DNA of 52,074 nucleotides from an uncultured Gilliamella sp. Its GTDB lineage: Bacteria > Pseudomonadota > Gammaproteobacteria > Enterobacterales > Orbaceae. Of the stretch, positions 27,686 to 36,864 are shown one piece after another (positions within the stretch are counted from its first letter, which is position 1; the number at the start of each line of letters is the position of its first letter). A program made the position numbers and the translations under genes. Below the pieces are notes generated by a model that ran no database searches, was not told where the DNA came from, and saw only the letters and a list, made by a program, of their open reading frames with translations. Where the stretch lies: NCBI GenBank assembly GCA_946480175.1, contig CAMLIK010000009.1:1-52074 (forward strand). Direction: 5' to 3'.

Positions 27686-28663
27686 GTGTTTGAAATGAAT
27701 AATTGTATTATTAATATTGTATATTGTACTGATTCGCATTACTTAGAGCATGTTGGTGTATCTATTACTTCGATCATACTCAATAATAAAAGTAATAATA
27801 TTCATTTTCATATTTTTTTGTATGATGTTTCAGATGAAGAAAAAAATAAGCTAAAAGAAATTAACTCCGCAATTACGCTTTATTCAATTCCTATTGATGA
27901 GCTAAATAAATACATTGACATTAAGAATGAAAAAGTAAAACATATCAATCGTTCAATGTATATTCGCTTATCTGTTCCAAGACTATTACCTGATTATATT
28001 GATAAGTTTATTTACTTAGATGCTGATATCTTATGCTTTGGCGATATTTCACCTATTTTAAATATCAATATTGATTCAGTAGTTTGTGCAGTAACAGCTG
28101 ATTCTTTAAATGATGATAATCTTTTAGCAAATGCAAATCGTTTATCGTTAGGAAATAAAAAATACTTTAATTCAGGTTTTTTATATATTAACACTCAGAA
28201 CTGGAAAAAATTTGACATAGAAAATAAAGCCAACCAAATATTATTATCACCAGAGAATTATAATTTAATCTACCCAGACCAAGATGCTTTAAACATTGTT
28301 TTGCAAGAACGTGTTGTTTTTGTTGATGTTAAATGGAATTATTTATTTACTTGGATGAATGAAAAAGAAAAAGAATCTTTTTTTCATCATAAAAAATCGT
28401 TACCTTATTTTGTGCATTTTACCGGTCCAAGAAAAATATGGTATCAAGAACATACTGGTATAGCCCAAAATATTTATTGTTTTTATAAACATTTTACTCC
28501 TTGGGCTAACTGTAATTTAAAAAGTTATAAACCTAAAATGCGAGTAAATGATTATCGAATTTATGCAAAATCTAGCTTTAAAGAAAAGAAATTTATTAAT
28601 GGTATAAAATATTATACTCTTTATTTAATCTATAAATTACGGGGTAGGAAAAAAAATAATTAA
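27686..28663 (+). CDS. GT8-family glycosyltransferase
   Basis: Third GT8 enzyme, 325 residues and shorter at the N-terminus: it opens directly with NIVYCTDSHYLEHVGVSITSI. It has the classic metal motif YLDADILCFGD (about 111-121), KKYFNSGFLYINTQNW, IYPDQDALNIVL and HFTGPRKIWYQE. This pattern is nearer to general LgtC/WaaJ-like transferases than to the tandem pair upstream. The start codon used here is an ATG at 27686 beginning MFEMNN; a second ATG two codons on at 27695 is also possible. Its last four bases overlap the convergent GT9 gene. Confidence 0.88.
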   Translation: MFEMNNCIINIVYCTDSHYLEHVGVSITSIILNNKSNNIHFHIFLYDVSDEEKNKLKEINSAITLYSIPIDELNKYIDIKNEKVKHINRSMYIRLSVPRLLPDYIDKFIYLDADILCFGDISPILNINIDSVVCAVTADSLNDDNLLANANRLSLGNKKYFNSGFLYINTQNWKKFDIENKANQILLSPENYNLIYPDQDALNIVLQERVVFVDVKWNYLFTWMNEKEKESFFHHKKSLPYFVHFTGPRKIWYQEHTGIAQNIYCFYKHFTPWANCNLKSYKPKMRVNDYRIYAKSSFKEKKFINGIKYYTLYLIYKLRGRKKNN

Positions 28664-29868
28664 ATATATTTTTTTATTGATTCCAATAATTTTTGCACTT
28701 CTACTGATTCGATACTATTAGCATCATAAACAAGCTGTCTACCATTAATATTATTTGGTGCCCATAGATCTTTATTTATTTGAAACTCAAGTCTAGGTTT
28801 GTATTTTTTTATATATTTTCCATCGAGAAATAAATCTTGTCTTAAATATTTGTAATCACTATATTCTCTACTATATATGGACTTCAAATTTACTAAATTT
28901 GGTGCTAAAGGTTCCATATAAATGGAAATACATTTCGTAGAAAATGCCGATGCTATATGTACAATCGATGTATCAACACTTATCACTAAATCAGCTCTTT
29001 TAATCAATGGAGTAACATCCATAATTGTCTCAGACTTAAATTTAATTGTATCTAGCAATGATAATTTTTCAAATTTCTTACCTTCACCAATTAGTACGAT
29101 TTTATAATCCTGATAATGTTTCTTAAATAAATCACAAATCCCTTGAAGTTGAGAGCCTGATAAACACCGATATTCTGAACCGCCGAATGGATTAATAACA
29201 ACAAATTTATTAGGATAAATGTATCGGTTTATAAAATCAGTAACATTCTGATTTTGTGAAGGATTAATATAAATATCGTAATTGAATAAGTCATGTTTAA
29301 TATTAAGATTATCTAAATAGTATTTTAATTGATTTGTTACATGATCATTCGGTTTATAATATGGCAAAGAGATATTGAAGGCTTTTATATTACTTTTATT
29401 ATAACTCAATAAAATATTTGTTTTAATTAAACAACAAAAAATTAGGTGTTTTAGGTCTAATCTTCGATGAAATCTTGCATCAATGGATAAATCAAATTGA
29501 TGTTTTCTTATTGTTCGAATAGAATCAACCAAATTATTTAGCTTTCTATCCTGATATAAAAAACAATCGCTAATATACGGATTACCATCAAGAATATCTA
29601 AACTACTTTTTCTTGATGAAATATAAACCTTATACCCAGCATTAGATAAACAACGAATAAAAGGTGTAGTAACAATCATATCACCAATACAATCATTTCT
29701 AATAATCAGCACTTTTTTTACTGTATCGGGATTAATTATTTCATTTCGTCTTTTTACAAAAAAGAAAATAAATGACAGAAATTTCATAAAAATAAAATAT
29801 TTAATTTTTTTTGTTATTAAGTTACGTTTCCAATTTAACTGCTTTATTTTTCTCTTCATTCTTATCAA
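28660..29868 (-). CDS. GT9-family glycosyltransferase (heptosyltransferase-like)
   Basis: A GT-B enzyme of the ADP-heptose:LPS heptosyltransferase family (WaaC/WaaF/WaaQ type). The 402 residues include VLIIRNDCIGDMIVTTPFIRCL at the start of the fold, VINPFGGSEYRCLSGSQL before the second domain and ADLVISVDTSIVHIASAFS, the donor-binding block; a positively charged N-terminal arm (KRKIKQLNWKRNLITKKIK) may bind the membrane. The preferred start is a TTG at 29868: AAAGGAA lies five bases before it, whereas the ATG at 29859 is about 14 bases away. It follows the other GT9 gene by 24 bases. Members of this family in accessory loci sometimes use other sugars, so heptose is an assumption. Confidence 0.85.
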   Translation of the reverse strand: MIRMKRKIKQLNWKRNLITKKIKYFIFMKFLSFIFFFVKRRNEIINPDTVKKVLIIRNDCIGDMIVTTPFIRCLSNAGYKVYISSRKSSLDILDGNPYISDCFLYQDRKLNNLVDSIRTIRKHQFDLSIDARFHRRLDLKHLIFCCLIKTNILLSYNKSNIKAFNISLPYYKPNDHVTNQLKYYLDNLNIKHDLFNYDIYINPSQNQNVTDFINRYIYPNKFVVINPFGGSEYRCLSGSQLQGICDLFKKHYQDYKIVLIGEGKKFEKLSLLDTIKFKSETIMDVTPLIKRADLVISVDTSIVHIASAFSTKCISIYMEPLAPNLVNLKSIYSREYSDYKYLRQDLFLDGKYIKKYKPRLEFQINKDLWAPNNINGRQLVYDANSIESVEVQKLLESIKKYI

Positions 29869-29892
29869 AAAAATTCCTTTTTACCATTTATC

Positions 29893-31011
29893 TTATAATT
29901 TATGTAACTCATTTTCCAACTGTTTTAACATTATATTAATATCAAAATTAGATATTAAATCACCAAGTCCTGTATTAACATTTTCGTCAGTGAAAACCTG
30001 AATTGCATTAGCATAATTTGGTCCCCATACAAAATTATTAATGAACTTATTATCTATTATTCTATTATTATATACACAAACCATTTTCTTATCATAATGC
30101 GAGGCTAAATGCACAATTGACGTGTCAACTGTAATCACAAAATCTGAATGTTTAACCAGTGCTACCGTACAAAAAAAAGACGCCATTTGATTTATGATAA
30201 TATTATTTGTAGATTTTATATTTGAAATTTTATCTGGCTCACCTACCACGATTGTAATGAAGTTACTATATTGTGATAAAAAAGATAAAATGATTTCAAT
30301 TTGAGAATTTGAAAAACTTCTTGCTGAATTAGAACCAAATGGATTAAAGATAATAATTTTTTTTCCTAATGATTTATAAGGTTTCAAAAAATCATTTACG
30401 GCTTTTTCATTGCAAGGAGGGATATTAAGATAATAACTTACTCTATCAACCTTAATGTTCATTAAATCCAATACTTTCTGACTTCGTTTTGAAATATGAG
30501 AGGTATAATCATGGTAATCAATAGATGTATCATATAGCTTATATTTTTCTTGATTAAAACCTATCGTATGTAATGGATTAAGTGCTTTAATTATTTGTGA
30601 ACGTCGAACACTATTCGGCCCCTTATCAACAAGATCAATAACAACATCAATTTCAGTATTACCTAAATACTCTTTTATCAATTCTGTCTTCTTCTTTCTG
30701 TCATAAAAAATAATACCATCAACTGAGATAAATTCATCAAATAAAAATGCAATTCGTTTTTCTACTACTACAAAAACTTTAAAAGCATTTTTCCTTAATG
30801 ATTCAATTAAGTAAGAGGTGACTATTGCATCACCTATACCTTGGTCATTCATTAAAATAGCTACAGAAGAATAATCCTGCGGAGTTAATAACGATCTTAC
30901 TTTTTTTTTTCGATTTAATAAGTATAATTTAATAGCTAATTTTAAAGGTTTAACTTTTAAATTTCGTTGTCTATTTAGATGTTTAATAAAATTAAGTAAC
31001 TTGTTTACCAT
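29893..31011 (-). CDS. GT9-family glycosyltransferase (heptosyltransferase-like)
   Basis: Second GT9 enzyme, 372 residues: VAILMNDQGIGDAIVTSYLIESL for the N-terminal domain, IIIFNPFGSNSARSFSNSQI in the linker, and HSDFVITVDTSIVHLASHYDKKMVCVYN at the donor site. It has the same basic N-terminal arm as its neighbour (LNRQRNLKVKPLKLAIKLYLLNRKKK). It lies between the ABC exporters and the first GT9 gene in one minus-strand run with short gaps, so it is probably co-transcribed with both. It likely adds a heptose or similar sugar to the inner or outer core; the exact linkage is not predictable. Confidence 0.85.
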   Translation of the reverse strand: MVNKLLNFIKHLNRQRNLKVKPLKLAIKLYLLNRKKKVRSLLTPQDYSSVAILMNDQGIGDAIVTSYLIESLRKNAFKVFVVVEKRIAFLFDEFISVDGIIFYDRKKKTELIKEYLGNTEIDVVIDLVDKGPNSVRRSQIIKALNPLHTIGFNQEKYKLYDTSIDYHDYTSHISKRSQKVLDLMNIKVDRVSYYLNIPPCNEKAVNDFLKPYKSLGKKIIIFNPFGSNSARSFSNSQIEIILSFLSQYSNFITIVVGEPDKISNIKSTNNIIINQMASFFCTVALVKHSDFVITVDTSIVHLASHYDKKMVCVYNNRIIDNKFINNFVWGPNYANAIQVFTDENVNTGLGDLISNFDINIMLKQLENELHKL

Positions 31012-31067
31012 ATTCCTTTCAATTTCCTATAATTCAAAATATCTTTTTATAAATAAAATATTAAGTT

Positions 31068-32837
31068 TTAATTTGATAAGTTACTTTTGTATAATTTTGA
31101 ATATATACCATTTTGAGATATTAATTCATGATGATTTCCTTGTTCAACAATTTCACCACCATCAATAACTAAAATTTTATCTGCGTTTTCAATTGTCGAT
31201 AACCTATGAGCAATGACAATTGATGTTCGACCTTTTTGTAATTCTTCTAATGCTTTTTGTATTGCTTTTTCTGATTCCGAATCAAGAGCTGATGTTGCTT
31301 CATCCAAAATTAAAATTGGATTATCACGTAATAAAGCCCTAGCGATAGCAATACGCTGTCGTTGACCACCAGATAATAGTATTCCATTTTCACCAACTAC
31401 AGTATCAAAACCATTTTCTAGCTCTTTTATAAAATCATAGGCATAAGCTTTTTTAGCTGCTTCTTCAATTTGATTTAGAGAATATTCACCTATTTGCCCA
31501 TAAGAAATATTATTTGCAATTGTATCGTTAAATAAATGTACATTTTGAGAAACTAAGCCAATTTGGTCTCGTAAACTATATAGAGTTAAATCCTGAATAT
31601 TATAATTATCAATTAAAATTTCGCCTTCATTTATATCATAGAAACGAGTAAGTAAGCTTGCTATAGTCGTTTTGCCTGAACCTGAACGACCAACTAAAGC
31701 AATAGTTTTACCATGCTCTACTGTAAAATTAATATCTCTTAATGCTGGTTCTTGTCTAGTTTCATATGTAAAAGAAACATGTTTAAATTCAATATTACCT
31801 TTTACCCGTTCAATAGTTAAATTTCCATTGTCTTTCTCAATAGGTTGATCAAATATCGAAAATAAAGTTTGGCATGCCGCCATCCCTTTTTGAAAGTCAG
31901 CATTAACACTCGTTAAACTTTTTATCGGTTGCATTAAAGCAACTAGTGAAGAAAAGACTACGGTAAACTGCCCTGGAGTAATATTTAAATCTGGGTTACT
32001 CGCCATTAATAATACAAAAGCGATGGCAAACGATATAATTAGTTGAACAATTGGTGTAGATAAAGCAGATATAGAGACTAAACGCATCGTATCTCTTCTA
32101 AACCTATTGCTTACTTTTGCAAAGTGATTCGATTCCTCATCTTGAGCACCAAAAAGAATAATTTCTCTGTGACCTTTTAACATTTGCTCAACAGACATAG
32201 TAACATTACCCATTGAGTTTTGGATAGTTTTGGCCATTTTTCGAAATTTTATTGACACAAATGTAATTAAACCAATCACTATAGGTGTAATAAAAATCAA
32301 AGATAGAGATAATTGCCAACTATTAATAAACATTGTATAAAATAAGCCACAAATAAATGCAGATTCACGTACAATAGTAATTAAAGCATCTGAAGAAGAA
32401 GAGGCTACTTGATCGGTATCATAAGTTATACGCGATAATAACCGACCAGTTGAGTTTTTATCATAAAAACTCACTGGGGCATCAACAAAATGATTAAAAA
32501 GCCTTTGACGAATTTTAAGCACAATTTTACTTGAAATCAGTGATAAAAAGTAAGAATACCCATAATTTGCGACACCGCGAAGAAAAACTAAAGTAAAAAT
32601 ATAAATTGGTGCCATAAATAAAAAGTGCTGATCATTTTCAACAAACCCTTTATCTAGCAGAGGTTGCAGTATTCCAATAAGTGATGTATCTGCAAAAGCA
32701 CTTAAAATTAATAATATTATTGCAAAGAAGAGCAGAAGTTTATGCTTAATAATATATGGCCATAACTTAGAGAACGTATGTAACGTCGAAAAGTCGCGAT
32801 CAATATCATTATTTATCGTTTTATTATTTTTTTTCAT
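31068..32837 (-). CDS. MsbA-like ABC exporter
   Basis: An ABC half-transporter fused to its ATPase, 589 residues. N-terminal six-helix exporter domain (about 25-330, with the coupling segment YDKNSTGRLLSRITYDTDQV) and ATPase domain (about 345-589) with GRSGSGKT, LSGGQRQR, LILDEATSALD and IAHRLSTIENADKILVI. Closest in design to the lipid A-core flippase MsbA (582 residues in E. coli), usually a homodimer. Here it follows a second MsbA-like gene by 13 bases, so a heterodimer or a dedicated second flippase is possible. Both copies keep the catalytic glutamate and histidine. It is not linked to lpxK as normal msbA is, so the housekeeping msbA may lie elsewhere. Confidence 0.88.
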   Translation of the reverse strand: MKKNNKTINNDIDRDFSTLHTFSKLWPYIIKHKLLLFFAIILLILSAFADTSLIGILQPLLDKGFVENDQHFLFMAPIYIFTLVFLRGVANYGYSYFLSLISSKIVLKIRQRLFNHFVDAPVSFYDKNSTGRLLSRITYDTDQVASSSSDALITIVRESAFICGLFYTMFINSWQLSLSLIFITPIVIGLITFVSIKFRKMAKTIQNSMGNVTMSVEQMLKGHREIILFGAQDEESNHFAKVSNRFRRDTMRLVSISALSTPIVQLIISFAIAFVLLMASNPDLNITPGQFTVVFSSLVALMQPIKSLTSVNADFQKGMAACQTLFSIFDQPIEKDNGNLTIERVKGNIEFKHVSFTYETRQEPALRDINFTVEHGKTIALVGRSGSGKTTIASLLTRFYDINEGEILIDNYNIQDLTLYSLRDQIGLVSQNVHLFNDTIANNISYGQIGEYSLNQIEEAAKKAYAYDFIKELENGFDTVVGENGILLSGGQRQRIAIARALLRDNPILILDEATSALDSESEKAIQKALEELQKGRTSIVIAHRLSTIENADKILVIDGGEIVEQGNHHELISQNGIYSKLYKSNLSN

Positions 32838-32850
32838 AATATAATTTTAA

Positions 32851-34587
32851 TTAAGAGTTAAATTGTAGTTGATACATTGAGGCATAAATTCCTTTTTGGG
32901 ATAACAAAGTTTGGTGAGTCCCATCCTCTACTAGCTGTCCTCCATCAATAACTAAAATACGATCTGCCTTTTCAATTGTTGATAATCTATGAGCAATGAC
33001 GATTGAAGTTCTGTTTTTTTGCAAACGTTCAATTGCTTGTTGTACTAATCTTTCCGACTCATTATCTAAGGCAGAAGTCGCTTCATCAAAAATAAGAATT
33101 GGATTATTTCGTAATAAAACTCTTGCAATAGCAATTCGTTGACGTTGTCCTCCTGATAACAACACTCCATTATCGCCAATCTCAGTATCAATTCCATTTT
33201 CTAATTTTTCAATAAATTCGATTGCATTAGCTTGTTTAGCAGCCTCAATAATATCTTGTTTGGTATACTTATTTTTAGCACCACAAGCAATATTATCGGC
33301 AATAGTTCCATTAAATAAGTGAACTTGCTGAGAAACATATCCAATTTGGTTACGCAATGATCTTAGAGTATATTGTTTGATATTGATCGAATCAATTAAT
33401 ATCTCCCCCTTAGCAATATCATAAAATCTTGGTAATAAACTGGCTATTGTTGATTTGCCTGCGCCTGAGCGACCAACTAAAGCGACTGTTTCACCTTTCT
33501 TAATTTTGAAACTTAAATCTTTTAAAGATGGCACAATATTGTTTGGGTAGGTATAAGTTACATGACGAAAAACAATATTATCATTTACATCTTTTAATTC
33601 AATTTTTCCATTATCTTCCTCTAAAGGAGTGTCTAAAAGAGTAAATAGTGCTTCACAAGCAACAGAACCTTTTTGTAATTCAAGGTGAACACTGGTTAAT
33701 TCTCTTAACGGTCTCATCATAGCAACCATCGAGGAAAAAACAACAGTAAATGAACCGGGTGTAATATCTAAGGTTTGATTTGCAACAAGAAATAATATTA
33801 AACCCAAAGCGGCTGTAGCGACTAATTGAATAATAGGTGAGGATAATCCAGAAACTAAAACGATCTTCAATAGACCTCGCCTAAAAATTTTGTTAATGGT
33901 ATAGAAATTATCTTTTTCGTATTTTTGAGCATTATAAACAAGAATTTCTTTATGCCCTTTAATCATCTCGTCGGCAGCAGTTGTTATGGTACCAATACCT
34001 TTTTGCATAGAAATTAGAGCATGACGAAATTTTTTTGCTATAAATTGAGCAATAAAAATAACTACAGGTACAACAACAATTAATACTGAAGCTAATTTCC
34101 AATTACCATAAAACATTACTACGCCTAAACCAATAGCATATGCAATTTCTCTAACAAGTATAATCAGGGCGTCAGATGATGCTTTCGATAATAATTGCGT
34201 GTTATAAGTAATTAGTGTAACAAGATCCCCAATTGAACTTTTATGGAGAAAACTCGTTGGACTCTTGACTAAATGATTAAAAATTAATTGGCGAAATTTA
34301 GTTACAACCTTTCCCGACAACCAAGAAAGACAATAAGTTGAAAAATAATTTGATAACCCACGTAAAGCAATCAAACCAATAATACCAATTGAAAAAAGGA
34401 CTAAAAGTTCATAATTTTTATCCATCAATCCATTATCTAATAATGGTTTAGTTAGTGAAATTAATGTTGCATCAGTTGCAGCATTTAATAAAAGCGCAAT
34501 AACAGCAACTATTAAAGCTTTTTTATATGGAGAAATAAATGGCCACAATTGTCTAATAGTGTTTAACGAACTATGTTTATTTTTCAT
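32851..34587 (-). CDS. MsbA-like ABC exporter (tandem partner)
   Basis: First gene of the tandem pair, 578 residues, with the same plan: exporter domain with FLHKSSIGDLVTLITYNTQL and ATPase domain with GRSGAGKS, YVSQQVHLFNGTIADNI, LSGGQRQR, LIFDEATSALDNESERLVQ and IAHRLSTIEKADRILVIDGG. The two proteins are clearly paralogous yet diverged throughout, including the STPLTKPLLD-type start of the membrane domain and the coupling helix. As the leading gene of a run exporter-exporter-GT9-GT9 it ties lipid export to core sugar addition. Possible cargo is the locus-specific lipooligosaccharide; a drug or lipid A substrate cannot be excluded. Confidence 0.88.
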   Translation of the reverse strand: MKNKHSSLNTIRQLWPFISPYKKALIVAVIALLLNAATDATLISLTKPLLDNGLMDKNYELLVLFSIGIIGLIALRGLSNYFSTYCLSWLSGKVVTKFRQLIFNHLVKSPTSFLHKSSIGDLVTLITYNTQLLSKASSDALIILVREIAYAIGLGVVMFYGNWKLASVLIVVVPVVIFIAQFIAKKFRHALISMQKGIGTITTAADEMIKGHKEILVYNAQKYEKDNFYTINKIFRRGLLKIVLVSGLSSPIIQLVATAALGLILFLVANQTLDITPGSFTVVFSSMVAMMRPLRELTSVHLELQKGSVACEALFTLLDTPLEEDNGKIELKDVNDNIVFRHVTYTYPNNIVPSLKDLSFKIKKGETVALVGRSGAGKSTIASLLPRFYDIAKGEILIDSINIKQYTLRSLRNQIGYVSQQVHLFNGTIADNIACGAKNKYTKQDIIEAAKQANAIEFIEKLENGIDTEIGDNGVLLSGGQRQRIAIARVLLRNNPILIFDEATSALDNESERLVQQAIERLQKNRTSIVIAHRLSTIEKADRILVIDGGQLVEDGTHQTLLSQKGIYASMYQLQFNS

Positions 34588-34814
34588 AAAAGATAATATT
34601 TTATCAAAATACTAATTATACTATAAAAACTATATTGTTTATCATTTTATTTCAATTCTTTTTCAACTAGCAATAATCTATATTATCTATATAATATCTA
34701 ATAAATTAAGCGTCAAGTAAAGTTCAGTACAGTTCATTACGTGTTTAAATTAGCAGTATTCTTATTTTAATTAAATGAGTTTATTTATAGATTATTACAA
34801 ATAGGAAATAATCA

Positions 34815-35834
34815 ATGCATTTTAGCGCTAATCATATTATAAAAAAAATAACTTTTTATCACAATAATAGTAGTTATTCTAATCACCTAAATATTGCCTA
34901 TGGAATTGATAAAAATTTTTTCTTAGGTTGTACTGTTTCGATCTCTTCTATTTTAATATTTAACCCTGAACTCAATTTTTCTTTTCATATCTTTACCAAC
35001 CATTTACCTTGCTATTTAGAGAAGAATCTTAAGTTATTATCCGAAAAATATAAAACAAATATAACTTTGTATTTAGTTGATGATATAAACTTATCGATAC
35101 TTCCAACAACAAAAAATTGGACTATCGCAACTTATTTTAGATTTATAATAGCCGATTTTTTTTATCAAAAAATAGATAAAATTATTTATATTGATGCTGA
35201 TATAATATGCATAGGATCATTAGAAGAATTATTTACATTAACATTTGAAGAAAATATCGCATATGTTGTTACAGATAAAGATGCTATCTGGTGGAATAAA
35301 TGTGCAATTAGGCTTGATGAAAGTAAATTATCAAAAGGTTATTTTAATGCTGGTTTTTTACTAATAAATTTAAATTTATGGCATGAATACAATATAAATA
35401 GTAAAGCATTTGAATTACTTTCTGATAACGATAAATCAAAGAAATTTACACATCTAGATCAAGATGTTTTGAATTTATTACTTATTGAAAAAGTTAAATA
35501 TCTTGATAAAAAATACAACCAACAAGTGAGCATTAATTATGAACTAAAATATAAAAATAAGAATACCCCCTATTCACCTAATTTAGATCAAGCAATATTA
35601 ATACATTATATCGGACCAACAAAACCTTGGCATAAATGGGCTAGTAATTATAAATGTGCGCAATACTTTATAAATGCAAAACAACAATCACCATTAAAAT
35701 CTATGCCATTATTATCAGCTACTACCTCTACTCAAATGAGATATTGTTCAAAACACAAAATTCTTCAAAAAAAATATTTTTCTGGAATAATTTGTAACAT
35801 TATATATTGTATTAAAAAATTAACCAAACACTAA
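34815..35834 (+). CDS. GT8-family glycosyltransferase
   Basis: Fourth GT8 enzyme, 339 residues: NIAYGIDKNFFLGCTVSISSIL, FSFHIFTNHL, DxD in IYIDADIICIGS, GYFNAGFLLINLNLW, THLDQDVLNLLL and ILIHYIGPTKPWHKW. This set (GPTKPWH, FNAGFLLINL, HIFTNHL) is close to the Enterobacterales core transferases WaaO/WaaJ. AGGAAATAATC precedes the ATG. It is divergent from the exporter operon over a 227-base AT-rich gap and ends five bases short of the convergent WaaS-like gene, without a terminator between them. Confidence 0.9.
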   Translation: MHFSANHIIKKITFYHNNSSYSNHLNIAYGIDKNFFLGCTVSISSILIFNPELNFSFHIFTNHLPCYLEKNLKLLSEKYKTNITLYLVDDINLSILPTTKNWTIATYFRFIIADFFYQKIDKIIYIDADIICIGSLEELFTLTFEENIAYVVTDKDAIWWNKCAIRLDESKLSKGYFNAGFLLINLNLWHEYNINSKAFELLSDNDKSKKFTHLDQDVLNLLLIEKVKYLDKKYNQQVSINYELKYKNKNTPYSPNLDQAILIHYIGPTKPWHKWASNYKCAQYFINAKQQSPLKSMPLLSATTSTQMRYCSKHKILQKKYFSGIICNIIYCIKKLTKH

Positions 35835-35839
35835 TAAAA

Positions 35840-36853
35840 TCAACCATTCTGGATAAAATCTTTTTTAATGGTCATTAACATTGCATCAGCACTATATTTG
35901 TACAAAATATCTAAAGAAACAGGGGTAAACTTTGTCTGTAAAAATTTTATAATATCTATATAATTCTGAGATTCAAGAATAAAAATCTGCTCTGGATTAT
36001 AAAAGTCATATTCTCTAATAGATTTATTTGTAGTAATTAATTTTTTATTAAATAATATTGCTTCTATTGCCCTTAAAGTTACCCCTGTTTGACCTATTTG
36101 ACCAATTTCTAAAATGATATCACTTTGTTTTATCTTTTCAATATTGTCAAAATAACTAATTTTTTGCCCTAAACTATAATAATCTGATTTTTTTAAATTT
36201 AAATCTGCTTTTTTTGAACGTAATCTGTAATTGATTAAATGAAAATCAATATTATAATTATTATTCAACAATATAGGAGCTAAATTATTTATTATCTCTA
36301 CCCGATTACCCAAATACTCACCAATAAAAAAACAACTTCTCGTCGTTATATTATAATTCACTTCTTCTCTAATTTTTTTGATTTCTGAGATAGTAAAAGG
36401 TAAAAATTGATTTAAATAATTAAATTTATATTTTTTGCAATCATCAAAATCAAAACTGTATATTGTATCAAAATGAGGAGTAATTTTGGTTATGTAATCT
36501 TCATCTTGACGTAGCCATTTTTTCTTGTTTTTCATACAATTATTCAAAACATTAATTGTGTCTCGTAAAACTAATACTCGTTGACAATTCACATCTTTGA
36601 CTAAATCTATAAATCCTGATATACCATAACCACTACATAATAAAATATCATTAGGTTTTAATTTTCTTAACTTTATTAATTGATTTAATTTAATAAACCA
36701 TTGTCGAGGGTAATTTTTTCTTTCTAATGAAAAATTAATATCTCTAAAATGCTTCATTAATTTATTAAAAAGTATTACATCATACTCATGTTTTAGGGCG
36801 TTAATCATGCTCTTTTCATAATCAGCATTCCATTCTGCAAAATAAATAGTCAT
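35840..36853 (-). CDS. WaaS-like glycosyltransferase, probable rhamnosyltransferase
   Basis: A 337-residue protein resembling the LPS core protein RfaS/WaaS family. It has no signal peptide. Visible are DTIYSFDFDDCKKYKFNYLNQF in the middle and ILEIGQIGQTGVTLRAIEAILFNKKLITTN with IREYDFYNPEQIFIL near the C-terminus, a donor-site pattern common in GT-B surface-glycan enzymes. It is the last gene of a tight minus-strand run, 11 bases after rmlD. WaaS has been linked to rhamnose addition to the LPS core, and the operon supplies dTDP-rhamnose, so I infer a rhamnosyltransferase. The assignment rests on motif pattern and context; the family match is moderate. Confidence 0.65.
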   Translation of the reverse strand: MTIYFAEWNADYEKSMINALKHEYDVILFNKLMKHFRDINFSLERKNYPRQWFIKLNQLIKLRKLKPNDILLCSGYGISGFIDLVKDVNCQRVLVLRDTINVLNNCMKNKKKWLRQDEDYITKITPHFDTIYSFDFDDCKKYKFNYLNQFLPFTISEIKKIREEVNYNITTRSCFFIGEYLGNRVEIINNLAPILLNNNYNIDFHLINYRLRSKKADLNLKKSDYYSLGQKISYFDNIEKIKQSDIILEIGQIGQTGVTLRAIEAILFNKKLITTNKSIREYDFYNPEQIFILESQNYIDIIKFLQTKFTPVSLDILYKYSADAMLMTIKKDFIQNG

Positions 36854-36864
36854 AAAATATAAGA

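Noticed and set aside
28012-28194. Minus-strand open frame within the GT8 gene
   Set aside because: A shadow of the GT8 reading frame with no independent support.
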